A stretch of 64,000 nucleotides of DNA from positions 31,907,496 through 31,971,495 of the forward strand of contig CM070900.1 in assembly GCA_036417435.1 (NCBI GenBank). The letters are read 5' to 3'. Shown piece after piece: positions 59,177-64,000 of this stretch (positions within the stretch are counted from its first letter, which is position 1; each line of letters begins with the position of its first letter). Made by a program: the position numbers and the translations under genes. This DNA comes from Inia geoffrensis. Lineage: Eukaryota > Chordata > Mammalia > Artiodactyla > Iniidae. The notes under the pieces were generated by a model. It was not told the origin of the DNA. It saw only the letters and a program-made list of their open reading frames with translations, and made no database searches.

Positions 59177-60374
59177 GTAAAGGGCACAGATTTGGGCCAT
59201 GGGATGAAGACTCCAGTAGAAGGTGTGGGAAGAGGAGGGGACCAGGCATCTGGCCACTTTCCTGGTACACCCAGTGAGCTGTAGAAAAATGCTACTTGTT
59301 TCTTCCTCAAGATGTATTTGTGACAGTTGATAAGGTGAAAAATGCAGGAATCAAGAGCTGTAGAGACAGGTTGTTAGCAACAGCTAGAAGAAACTAGGAC
59401 ATGAAAACAAACCTCTTTGTTACTTTCTGTTGTCATCTTAAAAGAAAATCACCAAACTCTTTCCGGGTTTTCATAAAAAAGAAATTTGGGGTTTTTTTTC
59501 AATTACTCATCATACTTCAGACAAAGTTCAAGGAGAAAAAGATAACCTTTACATTGCATTCTCCCACCTCTTATCTTGCATTATCAACTCCAGTTGGAGG
59601 TATGAAAAACAAGAAAAGTACGTCTGAGCAACAGTATACATAATTCAATTCAAAACCACCTCAGCAAGAACAGAACTCTTTTACTCACAAGAAGTTGAGA
59701 AAACAAGAAAAAAAAGTTTCTGATTAAACTCGATTTATAGATGCATTACACACGTTTCTGCTAAAAGATATGATTTATTGGGGGTATTCTGAAACACTAA
59801 AGAGGAAAGATTAGGGTTTAACAAAGTTTTGCTGAAGAAAATGTTTTTGTAAACACTAAAGGGGAGAGAATAACAAAGTCCAATGAGATGAGTAGCAAGC
59901 ACTTGACAAAGGTCAACAGGAAAAATGGCATGAGGGTCACAGAGTCAGAGAAGTAACTGGTGACCATTAAAAGCCCATGATTTAACATGACTAATGATAG
60001 CCTTTCCAATCTCTGATAAGGGAAGAGATATGGCTAAAATGGAACTTGAGATAGACAGTTCCTGTAGTTTTATTAACACGACTAAGATAAAGGGAGAATT
60101 ACAAAGAGAATGTCTCAATAGTGCAGAGTCTAAAGAAAGGGCAAAAATATGAAACAGAAAAGAGAAAACTGAAAAGGCAGAGTAGTTTGTAAATCGATTA
60201 TTTCCCACAGCATATTTACTCATTTTAAGAAAACAAACCTGCTAACTGCACCATGATGTATTCTAATTTATCTCTCTTCTACAGTATAATTTCTCTAGCC
60301 ATAATTTAAAATTTAATTATGTTCTTAATTAGCCATTTCTGCTCAAGGAGTGATATGCCCTTAGAGTGGCAGAA
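59177..60374. other. Unique sequence
   Basis: No gene recognised; minus-strand frames at 59818-60223 lack family features. Confidence 0.45.
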
Positions 60375-60455
60375 TACAATTATTCATTCACCAAGTTCAT
60401 ATTGAGCTTCTTCCATGTATTACTAGTGCTCCGTGGCTAGAGAGGTGACTTCCAG
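60375..60455 (-). repeat. Short L2 LINE fragment, antisense
   Basis: CAATTATTCATTCACCAAG, CATATTGAGCTTCTTCCATG and GTATTACTAGTGCTCCGTGG fit antisense L2. Confidence 0.5.
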
Positions 60456-61195
60456 CGGGGTGATCATAAAGACTTCAGAGTGGAGGTGGGATGTAAGTTG
60501 ACCTTGATGGATAGATAGGAAATAAGGCAAAATAACTCTGTATTTCCCTTCACTGTTACCCTGGGAAATTGTCCAACAGACCCATCCAACAATTATTTTT
60601 TTAATTTTCTAGGAGGATACAACTTCGTTCAACATATTATCAACTATTATTTAGGGACCAGACTCTAAAGTTGCATGTTAACTTGCAGATTTTTTCTCGT
60701 AGGACAATTACCAGCTTTGTATCTCACCTAGAAATCTTATTCTAATGTTTTTCCCCTCACTCCCTATACTTAATTGGTTCCTCAAATGCCCTTCAAATTA
60801 GCTTCACCATCTTGTTGGTTCTCTCATTACTAAGTTAAATAAAGCTTTGGCACATGCTCATTTTGCACTTATATTAAGGTCATGCATATAATTTTATAAA
60901 AATTACACTTTGACATTAGATAGGGGTTTTAAAAAAAAGAACAAAAGCAGTCAGGTAGAGGGAATTAAGTGATAAAATGAACAACTGGTATAGAAAAGAA
61001 AGATCAAGGAAAAGCCTTTTTTCCCTCACTAAATTCACTCAGTATCTAATCTGGATACACAGAATAGCTCGCTGCAATGACACTGGATGTTCTACAGTTA
61101 GATGAGGCTAATATTTCATCCATATAATGTTACAAGGAGGAAGCCAAACACAAAATAATAAATACAATTTATATATATTACAAAAAGAGTCAAAG
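60456..61195. other. Unique sequence
   Basis: Nothing recognised. Confidence 0.45.
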
Positions 61196-61392
61196 AATTT
61201 ATGCTGTTAAAGTAAGTGATTATTCTTGCAGAGTGAGGGGGCAGTAGCTGAAAGGGAGCATAAGAGGACCTGCTGGGGTGCTGGTAATGCTTTCTTTCTG
61301 ATTACCGGTATGTGTATAGTTTATGTAAATTCATCAAGCTTAAGTTAAGTACATTTTTCTGAATGTCAATTTTACTACAATAAAAAAACTAC
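61196..61392 (+). repeat. Old L1-type 3' end
   Basis: GACCTGCTGGGGTGCTGGTA, GTATGTGTATAGTTTATGTA and TCAATTTTACTACAATAAAA are the end of an old L1 3'UTR with a short A tail. Confidence 0.65.
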
Positions 61393-62074
61393 CATACATA
61401 TCATAAATGTTTGAAAATGTTCACAATAAAAAGAAGGAACAGTTTTTCTCTTTAAGATTCTGGATCTGGTACAAACTCCTCTGCATCATATTTCGATTTG
61501 TCTGTTTCTATCACTACATATATGATGTCTACATGATTCCACAATTTCTTTCCCAAAGAACTGTCACCATTAATCCACTACTGTATGTTGTCTTCCTGTA
61601 AATATGTCACCTTCCTGGCATGAACCACACCCAAGATGTATAACCTTGGAATCACATTTTCCATTTCTTTAAAATGTCACAGGTAAATCCAAACGTATTT
61701 CACTAGAAATATAAATGCAAAATCTTTCTAGTTTTCTATGATTTTCTCCCAATATTTTACAGCTGTCTTGTCACAACTGATTTGACAACAATATGTTTGG
61801 AGACAAGAAATTTATCGTTTATTTCCAAAGTATATAACCTACTTTTCATAGGAAAAAAAAGTTATTTTCAACTGATATTTCTCAATTGGTTATCATGTAA
61901 TTAATTTTTGTATTTATAATAGCCACAGACAAAAATAGGTCTGGGTACAAACCTCTCTTTGTAACCATACTGCTCAACTGGTTGATGAAATGGAAGTGCA
62001 AAAAGCAGCTAGTCTACTATGTGTGTGTGTGAGGAGCTCATGATGAATACCACGCATGTATTTCAGAGAGGAGT
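61393..62074. other. Unique sequence
   Basis: Nothing recognised. A (TG)6 run lies near 62020. Confidence 0.45.
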
Positions 62075-62345
62075 ATGGAGAGCATGGTTGAATCTAGTAA
62101 ACTAGTTAAGTGGAGGTAGGTTAAGTGAAGATAGGTCAGGGACATTTCTGCCATAGTGCAGTTTTTGTTGCAAGAGCATAAGGAGAATTTGAAGTGATGT
62201 TCATAGTAACAACAAGACCACAACATGGAGGGCTCTAAATTATAGGCTATTGAGTTTCTGTATTATTTTTACTGCATCAAGAAACCAGGGAAGATTTTTG
62301 AGCAAATAAGTGACACAGTTAAAATTTTGCTTCAAATAATCTCAT
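62075..62345 (-). repeat. Possible L2-type fragment, antisense
   Basis: ACATGGAGGGCTCTAAATTA and GACACAGTTAAAATTTTGCT vaguely match antisense L2 internal text. Confidence 0.3.
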
Positions 62346-62683
62346 CTGGAAGCACTGTGTAAATTGGAAAGAATAAGAAGTTATCAGCCCATCCCAGGCA
62401 TGAGGCTGTCCAGAGTGGTAGATAAGGAAGACTGAAATATATACTTCAATAGATGTGCCATTAGTGAAAACAACACAACTTGGAAAGCAAACCCACATAC
62501 AGTGATACGTTATACAAATCAGGCAGGAAGAAAATATTTTCTCTAACTCCCTCAGGAATTCTTCCATGAATGAAAATATTAATAACTGATCAGTAATCAA
62601 TTTCTTCAATGATACTAGCCAAACGTGGCAGTTCAATTATCTATTTATGTCAAACCAAAAACGCGGATACATGCGCTTTATTT
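62346..62683. other. Unique sequence
   Basis: Nothing recognised. The 105-codon minus-strand frame 62319-62636 has no family features. Confidence 0.45.
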
Positions 62684-62808
62684 TTAATTTTTACTGGAGT
62701 ATAGTTGCTTCACAATATTGTGTTAGTTTCTACTGTACAGCAAAGTGAATCAGCCATACGTATACATACATACCCCCTTTTTTGGATTTCCTTCCCATTT
62801 AGGTCACC
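62684..62808 (-). mobile_element. L1 3'UTR fragment, antisense, strongly 5'-truncated
   Basis: TTTTTACTGGAGTATAGTTG, CTACTGTACAGCAAAGTGAA and TTCCTTCCCATTTAGGTCAC are the reverse complement of the 3'UTR of the twin-primed L1 (35860-35975). Only about 125 bases; the A tail is represented by the T-rich start. Confidence 0.85.
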
Positions 62809-63599
62809 ATGCTCTTTAAACATTGTTTTTTTTTTCCAACTTTATAAAACTGAGCTGTTCTGTAAAGCATATTGGTTGGTCTTCTTTTTCTGTCCTAAAT
62901 ATAGTATGTTACAACTCCTTTTTTAATAGGTTGCTTTACTCAAGTACTTAAGTACACTGGTCCTGTTTTCTAATATCAAAGTAAGAGGATTACTATTACT
63001 CATGTGACAATTAAAGAATGATGGGAAAATTAAAAAAAAAATACTGGTGTGCTTTTCCAATAGTTTCAAGTATGCTCCAAGAACAATTAGGCAACTAAAA
63101 TTCCAGGTAAAATTAAAATGGCTGAATGTGTGGTATCACTACTCCATTAATTAAAATGGAACACATAAGTTGAAAACACAAGTTTAAAAGAAGTCTGTCA
63201 GTGTCAAATTAGAGAAGGCCCTGTTACATTTTAAAATCTTAAAAGGTTGTCTGGAGCAAAAAATATGTAGGCAAAATGCCTCACAGCGGGCTGGGCTCCC
63301 GTAGGGGTACTTCCTGTAGGGCTGGGCTGAGTTTAAAGATGTTCATCTTTCATTACCAATGTTTGTATTGCCAGTCTCTTAAACTTTTTAGAGTTACATC
63401 TGTTCATTGGACTTTTTTTTTCCAGCAAACTAAATGTGACATTTCCAAAGAAATTAACCTTAGTTCACTAAGAAGAGACAGAGTGACAATTTACTTTCAA
63501 ATTCGTTACTGCTAGAGGGGAGAACTGAAGGCGTAAGGTGGGAAACCACTGTTCTTAATCATTCCTATAATAGGGCGTAAGAGCCTGTGAAAGTGAAAA
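62809..63599. other. Unique sequence
   Basis: No repeat or gene recognised. Confidence 0.45.
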
Positions 63600-64000
63600 G
63601 AGAATAATATTACTCTTCTGGCTTTCTTTATGTAACAAGATGCGGCTTCTCCCTAACAGTGTGACTTTTCTGGGCTGCCAGGGTTTCGCCTAGACTGAAT
63701 CACGTTCCTCCAGAGCCCTGTTTTGTAAGCAGAAGCCACTAATAAAAGTGACCTTAATGGCTGATTTGGGTGCTTACAAGGCACCTGCATCCTCAGTGGG
63801 CCAGCCATGAGCAGCAGCAAGCAGAGGCAGACTCTGCTGTGAGCATTAGGTGTCATTAACAGATCATTGAGCCAACGGATTATGACAGCTCCTTTGGAAA
63901 GCTCCAGCTCCACGTTAGCACACTCTGCCCAGGGAGTTAGAGAGAGACTTTAACAGCCCACTTAAAGAAATTCAAGAGGAAAAAGGGGTGTGTTGCAGCA
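63600..64000. promoter_or_regulatory. Repeat-free, less AT-rich segment; candidate conserved non-coding element
   Basis: The last 400 bases have higher GC than the surroundings and no repeat signature. They contain ACCTTAATGGCTGATTTGGG, CATTAACAGATCATTGAG and GGATTATGACAG (a paired-like homeodomain word next to a MEIS/TGIF-type TGACAG). The 86-codon minus-strand frame here is not a recognised protein. It may equally be ordinary unique DNA at the edge of a larger feature beyond the window. Confidence 0.3.

Noticed and set aside
1..64000. A coherent new gene system or cluster
   Set aside because: Apart from one doubtful pseudogene, no supported gene was found; all strong signals are explained by known repeat classes.

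Overview
The window is mammalian nuclear DNA, almost certainly from a cetacean. It holds at least nine tRNA-derived SINEs of the CHR type, which begin GGGCTTCCCTGGTGGCGCAG and mostly end in CCGCAAAA tails. Their sequence is the form very common in dolphin and whale genomes. I saw no Bov-B, Bov-A or Alu/B1 elements, which argues against ruminants, primates and rodents. The species call is inference from repeat content.

I find no convincing functional protein-coding gene, rRNA, tRNA or CRISPR array. Most open frames lie in repeats or are chance AT-rich frames. The window reads as an intergenic desert or a very long intron.

Layout. 1-9 kb: AT-rich unique sequence with old MIR/L2 scraps, a 5'-inverted L1 3' end (3.8-4.4 kb) and an unidentified possible pseudogene (4.4-4.8 kb). 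9-22 kb: five CHR-type SINE insertions (one an adjacent pair), a (CA)19 microsatellite, MER5A- and MER20-type hAT elements, two Tigger-type DNA transposons and a cluster of L2 ends. 22-28 kb: an L1 with an apparently complete 5' end and a large internal deletion, carrying a CHR SINE in its ORF1, then another SINE. 28-36 kb: a hAT fragment, an MLT1 LTR, an old antisense L1 and a twin-primed L1. 36-47 kb: LTR-type repeats, a second MLT1, a Tigger-like MITE, a second hAT copy and a long-form CHR SINE with recognisable Pol III boxes. 47-64 kb: L2 3' ends, old L1 3' ends (one rearranged), one CHR SINE, a second MER20 and a short L1 3'UTR piece. The last 400 bases are repeat-free, less AT-rich and possibly regulatory.

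The elements do not form a pathway. What the window records is a history of retrotransposition: target-site duplications, twin-priming inversions, nesting and tail-derived microsatellites. I found no evidence of a novel biological system. Family names come from recall of consensus sequences and were not checked by alignment.
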